Origin: Flavivirga sp. 57AJ16
GTDB lineage: Bacteria > Bacteroidota > Bacteroidia > Flavobacteriales > Flavobacteriaceae
Length of the DNA stretch: 64,000 nt
Assembly: GCF_028736925.1 (NCBI RefSeq)
Contig: NZ_JAQZAT010000002.1
Span: 248,001-312,000 of the forward strand
Reading direction: 5' to 3'
Shown in pieces: positions 53,862 through 62,469 of the stretch (positions within the stretch are counted from its first letter, which is position 1; each line of letters begins with the position of its first letter). Under the pieces are notes generated by a model. That model saw only the letters and a list, made by a program, of their open reading frames with translations, was not told the origin of the DNA and did not search any database. A program made the position numbers and the translations under genes.

Positions 53862-53981
53862 ATGAAAGACAAATAACTAAAAAAACTCCTACGTTCTACG
53901 ATTTTCGAAGTGCTAGAGCACATAGAGGATGAAGCTACGGAGGATGAAAAAAGAAAGGGAACACAGGTTCTATCTCGCTAA
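53862..53981 (+). pseudogene. Short coding-like remnant with early stop
   Basis: ATGAAAGACAAATAA begins a 40-codon frame whose fifth codon is a stop. Past it, LKKLLRSTIFEVLEHIEDEA and TEDEKRKGTQVLSR look like natural helical protein. It may be a small gene killed by one nonsense mutation, or chance. It lies between fecR and susC. Confidence 0.3.
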
Positions 53982-54026
53982 AAATTGAAACCTATTATTC
54001 CCCTGTCATTATCAATTAATTTAAAG

Positions 54027-54046
54027 CCTGTCTACCGACAGGTAGA
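54027..54046. repeat. Palindromic REP-like motif
   Basis: CCTGTCTACCGACAGGTAGA, matching CCTGTCTGCCGACAGGCAGG at 33990 with compensatory changes (A/G opposite T/C), so the hairpin is kept. Both are preceded by TTTAAA. Confidence 0.6.
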
Positions 54047-54073
54047 TTTAACTAACTAATAACAAACAAATTT

Positions 54074-57000
54074 ATGGAAATTAAATCAATTAACCTCCGT
54101 AATGTTCCCACAAGCACGGGAAACAACAAACGGCTTTTAATGATCCTTATGAAAACATTCATTTTTTTATGCTGTGTATCGGTGTTTAGTATAGCCCCGG
54201 GTAACCTGGTCTCTCAAAATGCCAAAATTAAAATAGCGGTCAATGAGACCCTAACAGTAAATCAAGTGTTTGAGCTCATCATGAAACAAACTGACTATAA
54301 TTTTATTTATGAAGATCAGATTTTCAAGGACTTCCCCAAGGTCATGCTTAAAAAGGGCACGATATCCTTAAATAAGCTCATCAACGAAAGCCTATCTGGT
54401 AAAGATGTAAACATTATTGTTACCCAAAACAATACCATTTTAATTAAGGATGCCAATACCCAACAGCAAATTAATGTAACAGGTACAATAACTGGCGCTT
54501 CTGGTCAGCCCATACCGGGTGTTACGGTACTCATTAAAGGTACCCTCAAAGGTACGGCTACCGACTTTGATGGCTCTTATACCATTATAGTACCAAATCC
54601 AGAAAACGTTTTGGTATTTTCTGCTTTGGGGTATGAAACTCAAGAAATAGTCGTTGGGGATCAAAATAATATTGATGTCATTATGAAAGAAGCGGCATCT
54701 AAATTGGAAGAAGTAATAGTTACGGGTATCTATAAACGTAAAAAAGAGAGTTTTACAGGAGCTGCAACAACATTTACGGGAGATGAGCTAAAGACCATTG
54801 GAAATAAAAATGTGTTGACAAGCTTACAAACGTTAGACCCTTCTTTTGTTATGGTTGAAAATAATATTAAGGGATCAAACCCCAACCAATTACCAAATTT
54901 TGAAATTAGAGGAAAAACTACCATCAATACGGCAAGTACAGAAGATTTAAATAGCCAGTTTGGTAATGACCCAAATCAGCCTCTTTTTATCCTGGATGGC
55001 TTTGAAAGTACGCTACAAGCCATTTACGATTTGGATATAAACCGGGTAAAATCAATAACGATTTTAAAAGATGCTGCCTCTACGGCTCTTTATGGTTCAA
55101 GGGCTTCGAATGGTGTCATCGTTGTGGAGACAAAAAGGCCGACCGGAGGAAAATTAAGTATCACTTATACTGGAGATTTTTCTTATGATGTACCCGATCT
55201 ACGCAGTTACAATTTAATGAATGCTGCAGAAAAATTAGAGTTTGAAAAACAAGTTGGTATTTATTCAGATCAAGGAAGCCTGCAATGGGAAGCAGATGAA
55301 GTCTATGCAAGAAGATTAGCTGAGATACAAAGAGGGGTGGACACCTATTGGTTAAGTGAGCCTGTTCAAATGGGCGTTACGAGTAAGCATTCGGTACAAA
55401 TGTATGGTGGGAGTGAAAATTTGTTTTTTAATGGAGGTGTTTTTCTTTCTAATATAGAAGGGGTTATGAAAGGTTCAGTAAGGAAAACATGGGGATCAAA
55501 TATTAGTGTTACCTACCGAAAAGATAAATTAAATATCACCAACTTACTTTCTTTTAATGGTTCTAGGGGAAAAGAATCTCCTTATGGTTCTTTTTCTAAT
55601 TTTGCACAGGCAAATCCCTATTATAGGAAAAGAAACTTAGATGGAACAAATCCTAAATTTCTTGATTCTATAGCATACGGAGGCGCTAATTTACCTCCCA
55701 ATCCCTTATACAATGCTTCGCTTTCGAGTATCGATGAAAATAAAGGGTTTTCATTAACAAATAACACACAATTAGTATGGGATTTTTCCAATGATTTCAG
55801 ATTGCAGGGAGGGGTACAAATAGCAAATAGTAATACAACCGGAGTCGTCTTTGTTTCTCCGGAGCACACGCAGTTTGAAGGTGTTGATATCCGCCAAAAA
55901 GGAAGTTATACGAACACGCATATAGAAAATAGATCGTACAGTGCAAATGTAATGCTTAGTTACGGCAAGGTTATAAACAAGCATCAATTTAATGCCAATA
56001 TCCGGGGTGATATAGCAGAAGACCATTTTGAATCGACGGGTTTTTCTGCGGTAGGTTTCCCTTACGGAACGAACGGCAACCTAATATTTGCCAGTAGCTA
56101 CGCCCCTTATGGAAGTCCATCTGCCTCAACGACAACCTCTAGGTCTGTTGGCTTTATGTCTAGTTTTAATTATGTTTTTGATCAGCGTTTTTTGTTTGAT
56201 GCCGTTTACCGTTTGGATGGGTCCACTGTTTTTGGTTCTAACCAAGTGTTTCGCCCCTTTGCTTCGGCTGGTCTGGGGTGGAATCTACACCAGGAGCCCT
56301 TCTTGAAAAACTCTAAATGGTTAAATTTATTAAAACTACGCGCCAATATAGGGCTTACCGGTAATGAAAACTTAGGCCAGTTTACATCGGTTTCTACTTA
56401 CACCTCAACCGCAGAAATAAACAATTTTGGGATTGGCGGTCTAAATTTAATTTCTTTGGGCAACCCCAATTTAGAATGGCAAAACACACGTCAAATTAGT
56501 AGTGGAATCGAATTTACACTATGGCAAAATAGGGTTAGTGGGTATGTAGAATATTATGATAAACTAACAGATCCACTAGTTGTTCCCGCTAATGGCATAC
56601 TGCCTTCTTCTGTTGGAATAAATTCAAATTATGTGTTAAATGTTGGTAATTTAGCAACAACCGGATGGCTTTATAATTTACGTATATCTCCTATTTACAA
56701 TTTAAAAGACCGAATTATCTGGACTATTGGACTAACCGGAGGGACTTCTAAAAGTGTTTATGGAGGTCTTGGGAATAAATTAGACTCATACAATATGGCG
56801 CAACAAGAAAGCCAAGGGTTATTAAGATATAAAGATGGCTATAGTCCAGATGATATTTGGGCGATTGTTTCTAAAGGCATCGATCCTGCAACTGGAACGG
56901 AAATTTTCCAGAAAAAAGATGGATCGCTTACAGCTGTCTATGACCCACAAGATGTGGTTAAGGTAGGCAACACCAGACCAAAATTAGAAGGGGTTATCAA

Positions 57001-57439
57001 TACCAGTTTTACCTATAAAGATTTTACATTTGGCGCAAATTTGCGTTATCGAATTGGAGGCTATGTATTTAACAGTGCCTTATATGAAAAAGTAGAAAAT
57101 ATTAAATATAACAATATTATTTACAACCAAGACAAACGTGCCCTGTACGACAGATGGCAAGCCCCTGGTGATGTGAGTCAATTTTCAGCAGTGCGCCTTA
57201 ATTATTTTACCCCAAATCTTAGTTCAAGATTCGTTCAAAAAGATTCTCATCTTATCGGTGAATCCATTAGCTTAAGCTGGCGGAAATCAGATGACTTAAT
57301 AAAGAGTTTGGGTTTCAAAACCTTGAACCTTAATTTATACCTGAATGATCTTTTCAGGATTGAAACTGTTAAAAGTGAAAGAGGTATCGATTATCCTTTT
57401 TCTCGCTCAGTGGCATTTAGTCTAAATGTTTCATTTTAA
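54074..57439 (+). CDS. susC-like: SusC/RagA TonB-dependent transporter with STN domain, second locus
   Basis: 1121 residues. An N-terminal leader (LLMILMKTFIFLCCVSVFSI) precedes the STN domain (about 58-115, TVNQVFELIMKQTDYNFIYE). Then come the carboxypeptidase-regulatory domain (about 133-205, GQPIPGVTVLIKGTLKGTAT), a plug with an insertion (about 215-355, VKSITILKDAASTALYGSRA) and a barrel ending FSLNVSF. It imports an unknown ligand with the SusD at 57452 and reports it to FecR. There are no glycosidases in the locus, so the substrate may be a peptide, chelate or glycoconjugate. Confidence 0.94.
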   Translation: MEIKSINLRNVPTSTGNNKRLLMILMKTFIFLCCVSVFSIAPGNLVSQNAKIKIAVNETLTVNQVFELIMKQTDYNFIYEDQIFKDFPKVMLKKGTISLNKLINESLSGKDVNIIVTQNNTILIKDANTQQQINVTGTITGASGQPIPGVTVLIKGTLKGTATDFDGSYTIIVPNPENVLVFSALGYETQEIVVGDQNNIDVIMKEAASKLEEVIVTGIYKRKKESFTGAATTFTGDELKTIGNKNVLTSLQTLDPSFVMVENNIKGSNPNQLPNFEIRGKTTINTASTEDLNSQFGNDPNQPLFILDGFESTLQAIYDLDINRVKSITILKDAASTALYGSRASNGVIVVETKRPTGGKLSITYTGDFSYDVPDLRSYNLMNAAEKLEFEKQVGIYSDQGSLQWEADEVYARRLAEIQRGVDTYWLSEPVQMGVTSKHSVQMYGGSENLFFNGGVFLSNIEGVMKGSVRKTWGSNISVTYRKDKLNITNLLSFNGSRGKESPYGSFSNFAQANPYYRKRNLDGTNPKFLDSIAYGGANLPPNPLYNASLSSIDENKGFSLTNNTQLVWDFSNDFRLQGGVQIANSNTTGVVFVSPEHTQFEGVDIRQKGSYTNTHIENRSYSANVMLSYGKVINKHQFNANIRGDIAEDHFESTGFSAVGFPYGTNGNLIFASSYAPYGSPSASTTTSRSVGFMSSFNYVFDQRFLFDAVYRLDGSTVFGSNQVFRPFASAGLGWNLHQEPFLKNSKWLNLLKLRANIGLTGNENLGQFTSVSTYTSTAEINNFGIGGLNLISLGNPNLEWQNTRQISSGIEFTLWQNRVSGYVEYYDKLTDPLVVPANGILPSSVGINSNYVLNVGNLATTGWLYNLRISPIYNLKDRIIWTIGLTGGTSKSVYGGLGNKLDSYNMAQQESQGLLRYKDGYSPDDIWAIVSKGIDPATGTEIFQKKDGSLTAVYDPQDVVKVGNTRPKLEGVINTSFTYKDFTFGANLRYRIGGYVFNSALYEKVENIKYNNIIYNQDKRALYDRWQAPGDVSQFSAVRLNYFTPNLSSRFVQKDSHLIGESISLSWRKSDDLIKSLGFKTLNLNLYLNDLFRIETVKSERGIDYPFSRSVAFSLNVSF

Positions 57440-57451
57440 AAAAAAATAATT

Positions 57452-58879
57452 ATGATACGAAAATATAATCACATTATCCTATTATGCATATTTAGTTTAT
57501 CACTAGGGAGTTGCGAGGATTACCTTGATCTTCAACCAGAAGACAAATATACGGAAGACCAAGTTTTTTCTAATGAATTGGCCATTCAAGAAGTATTAAA
57601 TGGACTTTATAACAAATTGGCTAGCAATTCATTATACGGAGCCAACCTTTCTACAACTACGGTAGAATTACTAGCACAGCGATACCATACTGCCCGTATC
57701 GGATCTGTAACTGCCTATTCTTCACTTCAAGGTTACAATTATAATAGTAATATGGTACAACCAATTTTTGATGATATTTGGGTGAGTGCCTACGCTACTA
57801 TTTCAGAAACCAATAAATTTATTTCTGAACTTGATGAAGCGCGCCAAAATAGCGTCATTTCTGTTGAAAAAGCAAACTTATTAAAAGGGGAAGCCGTGGC
57901 AATAAGGGCATTGCTTCATTTTGACCTCTTACGATTATTTGGGCCTGTCTATCAAACAGATTCAGACAAAGAAGCCATTCCGTATTATACAGATACAGAT
58001 ACTCAAACACAACCTATTCTGTCTGCAGAAATGGTCGTGAATAAGATAGCCGCTGATTTAGAGGCTGCTCAAGAACTGATGGCAAATGACCCAGTAAAAG
58101 GGGTAGGAGTTGTTTTTTCTCAAGATTTTTATAAAGGCTATCGTAATCAGCGTTTAAATTTTTATGCGATAAAAGCGCTTAGAGCTCGTGTTTCTTTATA
58201 TGCGGGCAACACTATGCTAGCTCATTCTTTAGCTAAGGAAACACTAGACGAGGGTGAAAATCAGTTCCCTTGGTTGGATTTCAGCAATATTGTTTCCGGA
58301 ACAGACAATCCAGACAGAATTTTTTCTACAGAGGTTTTATTTGGGGTTTATAATTCGAATATGTACACCAATTACACCAATTTTTTCAGTCCCGAGTTAC
58401 TAGAAAATAGTCTTTTAGCTCCACATCCTGAAAGGTTAGAGCAAGTTTTTGAAAACAACGAAAACGATTATCGCTATACCACAACTTGGTTAAACAGCAT
58501 TAAAGGCTTTCGCTTATTTTACAAATTTGCAGACATTGTAGACCAAACAAAACCTTGGCGTTTTGTACAGCCCTTAATCCGCAAATCAGAAATGTACTAT
58601 ATTTTGGCGGAAACAGAAACGGATCCTGATGCAGCCTTGAGCTATCTAAATACTGTAAGGAATAACAGGGGACTTGGCGATCTTCCAAGTGGGTCAGATC
58701 TAAATTCAGAAATTAGAAAAGAATACCAAAAAGAGTTTTGGGGAGAAGGACAACTTTTTTTCTATTATAAAAGAAAAAATATTTTTGATGTTCCTGAAGC
58801 AACAAATGGATACCCATGGTGGACAATAGCACCTAGTTATGTGGTTCCATTACCACTATCAGAAACAACTCCTCGTTAA
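57452..58879 (+). CDS. susD-like: SusD/RagB family lipoprotein, second locus
   Basis: 475 residues, lipobox SLGSC (Cys21). EDYLDLQPEDKYTEDQVFSN and GEAVAIRALLHFDLLRLFGP are SusD landmarks. The C-terminal EIRKEYQKEFWGEGQLFFYY replaces the usual RRxELxxEG motif with a variant typical of the group paired with DUF4843 proteins. It starts 12 bp after susC and is co-transcribed. Confidence 0.93.
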   Translation: MIRKYNHIILLCIFSLSLGSCEDYLDLQPEDKYTEDQVFSNELAIQEVLNGLYNKLASNSLYGANLSTTTVELLAQRYHTARIGSVTAYSSLQGYNYNSNMVQPIFDDIWVSAYATISETNKFISELDEARQNSVISVEKANLLKGEAVAIRALLHFDLLRLFGPVYQTDSDKEAIPYYTDTDTQTQPILSAEMVVNKIAADLEAAQELMANDPVKGVGVVFSQDFYKGYRNQRLNFYAIKALRARVSLYAGNTMLAHSLAKETLDEGENQFPWLDFSNIVSGTDNPDRIFSTEVLFGVYNSNMYTNYTNFFSPELLENSLLAPHPERLEQVFENNENDYRYTTTWLNSIKGFRLFYKFADIVDQTKPWRFVQPLIRKSEMYYILAETETDPDAALSYLNTVRNNRGLGDLPSGSDLNSEIRKEYQKEFWGEGQLFFYYKRKNIFDVPEATNGYPWWTIAPSYVVPLPLSETTPR

Positions 58880-58909
58880 AATTTAAAATTCTTTAAAAAA
58901 TTTACAATC

Positions 58910-59641
58910 ATGAAAAAACACACATACATATTATTTTCAATAATACTATTGGGAATACTCAGTTCCTGTACAAAGGAAGGGTTATTGACTTATGATATAA
59001 AAGATAACATTTATTTTATAAAATTCCCCGATAGCTTAGACGTTTCATTTGCTTATAGCAACGCCTCTGTTCAAGACTCATTAGTAAAAATGCCTGTATA
59101 TGTTACAGGGGTTCCTGCCGATAGGGATCGCATTTTCACACTGTCGGTAGATCCTTCGTCAACGGCTGTTGAAAATACAGATTATAGTTTTCCAGAAACC
59201 TTTACAATACATAAAGGGCAAGTTAGCGATACTATTTATATAAAGCTGGAGCGAACGGATGATCTCCAAACAACCATGAAAACCTTGATTTTAAATCTTA
59301 CAAGCAATGAAGAGTTCGATACAAATTTGGGATCCGAAGACTCTCAATTTACAGTCTTATATAAAATAACGGTTTCAGACATGTTAACTGCGGGACGATA
59401 TTGGGGGAGTCTTTCTTACTATTATGGGGATTTTAGCGTAAAAAAAATACAACTCATGCATCAAGTAACCGGTATGCCACTTGATTTTATAGTAAATCCC
59501 ACCAGCTATAACGATTACAATAGTTTAATCCCATATTATGGTTTAATCATGAACCGCTATTTGTTAGATCAGCAAGATTTAAATAATACGATATACGAAG
59601 AAGACGGTGTAACTGAAATGCGAATGGGCGTGTTTTTTTAG
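58910..59641 (+). CDS. DUF4843-type lipoprotein
   Basis: 243 residues with lipobox LSSC (Cys20). The pattern NIYFIKFPDSLDVSFAY, VPVYVTG-like strands (KMPVYVTGVPADRDRIFTLS) and SSTAVENTDYSFPETFTI matches the DUF4843 family, a beta-sandwich surface lipoprotein found after SusCD. The role is probably to extend the ligand-binding surface. Confidence 0.85.
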   Translation: MKKHTYILFSIILLGILSSCTKEGLLTYDIKDNIYFIKFPDSLDVSFAYSNASVQDSLVKMPVYVTGVPADRDRIFTLSVDPSSTAVENTDYSFPETFTIHKGQVSDTIYIKLERTDDLQTTMKTLILNLTSNEEFDTNLGSEDSQFTVLYKITVSDMLTAGRYWGSLSYYYGDFSVKKIQLMHQVTGMPLDFIVNPTSYNDYNSLIPYYGLIMNRYLLDQQDLNNTIYEEDGVTEMRMGVFF

Positions 59642-59683
59642 ATAGTAGCGGATTAAATTTCAATTAATTAAATTATTCAAATT

Positions 59684-61180
59684 ATGAAAAATAAAATAAA
59701 ATATATAGTTGTTAATAGCTTCATATTATGCTTATTAGCTATTATGTTCCCTGCATGCGACTCCGATTTAGGAAATTACAATTATCGTGATATTAATGAG
59801 CTTTCTTTCAAAAACTTTGATACTATAAATGGTTATAATGTATTTACGGGTGATTCATTAAAGCTTAGTCCGGACCTCATTTCGTCAAAAGGGCAAGAAG
59901 ATAATTATTCCTATGAATGGTCTATACACATACCTACATCATTCGTAGGATATGATAGTATCATTTCTACTGAAAAAAATCTAAAAACAAAAATACGACT
60001 TAACCCAGGGAATTATTTTTTACAGTATAAAGTAACCGACAACCAAACCAATGTCTTGTTTCATATACGAACTAACCTGCTCGTAAGTACTCCTGTTTAC
60101 GAAGGCTATATGGTTCTTAATGACGTTGATGGAAAATCGAGATTGGATATGTTATCCTACGATAATTCAGCGGAGACTTTTGAACAATATACAGACGTGT
60201 TACAAGAACTGGAATCCTCCTTACCGGAACAAGGAACTCCATATCAAGTGCTGTGCATGTATGCTTCTCGGTTTAAAGAAACATATGGCATTTATCTACT
60301 TACAGATTCCGGAACAAACAGATTAGAAGGGGAAACTTTTGGCTGGGATCCTATTAACAATATCCGTTATCAGATGCTGGGAGATGTTCCCACGGATTTT
60401 AAGGCAGACCACATGACTGGGACCGCGCTGTATAATAATTCCTATCCTATGTTTTTTCTATATACAAACGGAAATTTTTACTGCAATCAGGACCCTTTAA
60501 ACTCAAGTTTTATTAGATATATTTCCATTAATAATTATGGAAATATTAACGACCCGTTCACTGCCTCTCCTTATATAGTTACAACCGGAAACAATACGGT
60601 AATGTATGATGTAGATAACCGAAATTTTGCTACTATTGGTTTTAATAAGAGCTCTGCAGCAGAGGTCTCTGTGTCTTTAAACTATCCCACGGGTTATGAT
60701 TTGTTATATATGGAACAAAGCTATTCAGGGAGTGTTTATGCCATATTACAACATCCAAGTACCTTAAAAAACTACCTACTTCGTTTTGTAATAGGCCAAG
60801 AGCAGACTTATTTTGAAGAAATAACCGGGACAGCGTTTGAAAATGCCTCACATTATGCGGTAAGTCCAGATTTAGGCTATTTATTTTATAGTGTCGATGG
60901 GAAAGTATATGAGTATGACCTTTCATTAAAAACCAGTAAACTCATGATTGACAAAGGAGGCGATGAAATAACATACCTTTCCTTTCAAAATTTCTTTAAC
61001 AGAACTGGAAATGCAAATTATGAAAATTGGGCAAAATGGCTTACTGTAGGATCTTATAATGGTACCGAGGGAACACTTGAACAATATTCGATTCCTCCTG
61101 TTAATGGGCAAATAATACAAACCAATCAATGGACGGGATTTGGCAAAATTATAAGTGTGTCCTATCGAGAACGGGGGTAA
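59684..61180 (+). CDS. PKD-like family lipoprotein
   Basis: 498 residues, lipobox MFPAC (Cys25). DLGNYNYRDINELSFKNFDT and YSYEWSIH with LNPGNYFLQYKVTDNQTNV form a PKD-like domain (about 40-150), followed by a propeller-like C-terminal region (YEGYMVLNDVDGKSRLDMLS). This two-part layout is the PKD_2 family that ends many SusCD/DUF4843 operons. It is the last gene of the locus. Confidence 0.85.
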   Translation: MKNKIKYIVVNSFILCLLAIMFPACDSDLGNYNYRDINELSFKNFDTINGYNVFTGDSLKLSPDLISSKGQEDNYSYEWSIHIPTSFVGYDSIISTEKNLKTKIRLNPGNYFLQYKVTDNQTNVLFHIRTNLLVSTPVYEGYMVLNDVDGKSRLDMLSYDNSAETFEQYTDVLQELESSLPEQGTPYQVLCMYASRFKETYGIYLLTDSGTNRLEGETFGWDPINNIRYQMLGDVPTDFKADHMTGTALYNNSYPMFFLYTNGNFYCNQDPLNSSFIRYISINNYGNINDPFTASPYIVTTGNNTVMYDVDNRNFATIGFNKSSAAEVSVSLNYPTGYDLLYMEQSYSGSVYAILQHPSTLKNYLLRFVIGQEQTYFEEITGTAFENASHYAVSPDLGYLFYSVDGKVYEYDLSLKTSKLMIDKGGDEITYLSFQNFFNRTGNANYENWAKWLTVGSYNGTEGTLEQYSIPPVNGQIIQTNQWTGFGKIISVSYRERG

Positions 61181-61210
61181 CTTAAAAAAGCACCACAAAA
61201 TAAGTAGTCT

Positions 61211-61379
61211 AACCGTTGTGCATTTTGATTCTAAACGATATAAAATGTCAGTTCGAGTGACTTTGACCAGCAAAAATGGTATCGAGAATATTTTTAAATA
61301 TTAAAATTCCTATTCTCGATATATCATCTCCTTTTGGTATGGCCCAAATTGACAGCATTTTTTATAATGCACAACGGTT
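61211..61379. repeat. Nested inverted-repeat intergenic element (169 bp)
   Basis: Outer arms AACCGTTGTGCATT (61211-61224) and AATGCACAACGGTT (61366-61379) are perfect. Inner arms ATCGAGAATA (61281-61290) and TATTCTCGAT (61311-61320) are also perfect. The size and layout resemble the other inverted-repeat elements in the window. It lies just after the PKD-like gene and may act as a strong RNA stem ending the operon. The rest of the 61181-61535 gap shows nothing else. Confidence 0.7.
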
Positions 61380-61535
61380 TAACTAAAAATTTTCACTGAA
61401 TTATCGATAACCGATTAAAAATAATCGTAGACAATAATTTGTCTTAAGAAAAAAGTGAAAAGGGGTTTTGTTGCACCTCTCTAAAAAAAGTACAGCAGAA
61501 CACATAATTTAATAAAATTTATTAAGAACATATTT

Positions 61536-62465
61536 ATGAAAAATTCTTTAGTGCGGGTGGAAAACCTTTCCCACCGCTATAATGTGCAATGGGCGGTTAA
61601 GGATGTCAGCTTTGAGATACCCAGTAAAGGTATCTATGGCTTGCTCGGCTCCAATGGTGCAGGCAAATCAACTACTATGAACATCATGAGCGGTGTATTA
61701 AAGCAGACACAAGGGCAAGTCTATATAAATGATATTAATATCGCAGACAATCCAATTGAAGCCAAAAAACAATTGGGGTTTCTACCTCAAAATCCACCGT
61801 TGTATCTAGACACTACCGTTGAAGAGTATTTGATAAACTGTGCTCATTTGCGCCGAATCGAATCCAAGGCTATAAAAAATGCAGTAGAATCGGTTATGGA
61901 AAAATGTTCCATTCTTCATTTTAGAAAACGATTGCTTCGAAATTTGTCTGGAGGCTATCAACAACGTGTTGGTATAGCTCAAGCGATTTTGCACCAACCG
62001 GCCTTTATTATTCTGGATGAGCCTACAAATGGTTTGGACCCTAATCAGATCATAGAAATTCGTAAACTCATCAAGGAAATTGCAGAAGATCGTGCGGTTT
62101 TATTGTCTACACACATGCTTACAGAAGTACAAGCTATTTGTGATTATATATATATGATAGAGCATGGTAAAATGGTTTTTTCAGGAAAGATAGAAGATTT
62201 TGATAGCTATTTAACTCCCAATACCATATTTGCTAGATTACTTGAAATGCCCTCTGTTGAGTCTCTAAAGCAAAATCTAGAGGGATTAGAGCACGTGGAA
62301 GAAATGGGAGGGCCAAACTATCGATTAACATTTAACAATTTAAATGGTGCAACAGAACGGATTGTTATATCAAGTGTCAAAAACAATTGGCGACTGGATG
62401 AAGTTCGAGCTGAGAAGAATTCAATGAACGACGTGTTCTCAGCATTATCAAAAAAAGAAAATTAA
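61536..62465 (+). CDS. ABC transporter ATP-binding protein, GldA-like
   Basis: 309 residues with Walker A GSNGAGKST (38-46), Q-loop FLPQNP (83-88), signature LSGGYQQR (137-144), Walker B FIILDEP (157-163) and H-loop His193. The C-terminal 80 residues form the extra domain of ABC-2-type exporters and of GldA. It is 5 bp before the permease gene, which contains a GldG-like part, so the pair forms one transporter. It could be the gliding-motility system or a related exporter. A GldA assignment needs comparison to known genes. Confidence 0.85.
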   Translation: MKNSLVRVENLSHRYNVQWAVKDVSFEIPSKGIYGLLGSNGAGKSTTMNIMSGVLKQTQGQVYINDINIADNPIEAKKQLGFLPQNPPLYLDTTVEEYLINCAHLRRIESKAIKNAVESVMEKCSILHFRKRLLRNLSGGYQQRVGIAQAILHQPAFIILDEPTNGLDPNQIIEIRKLIKEIAEDRAVLLSTHMLTEVQAICDYIYMIEHGKMVFSGKIEDFDSYLTPNTIFARLLEMPSVESLKQNLEGLEHVEEMGGPNYRLTFNNLNGATERIVISSVKNNWRLDEVRAEKNSMNDVFSALSKKEN

Positions 62466-62469
62466 GCTT

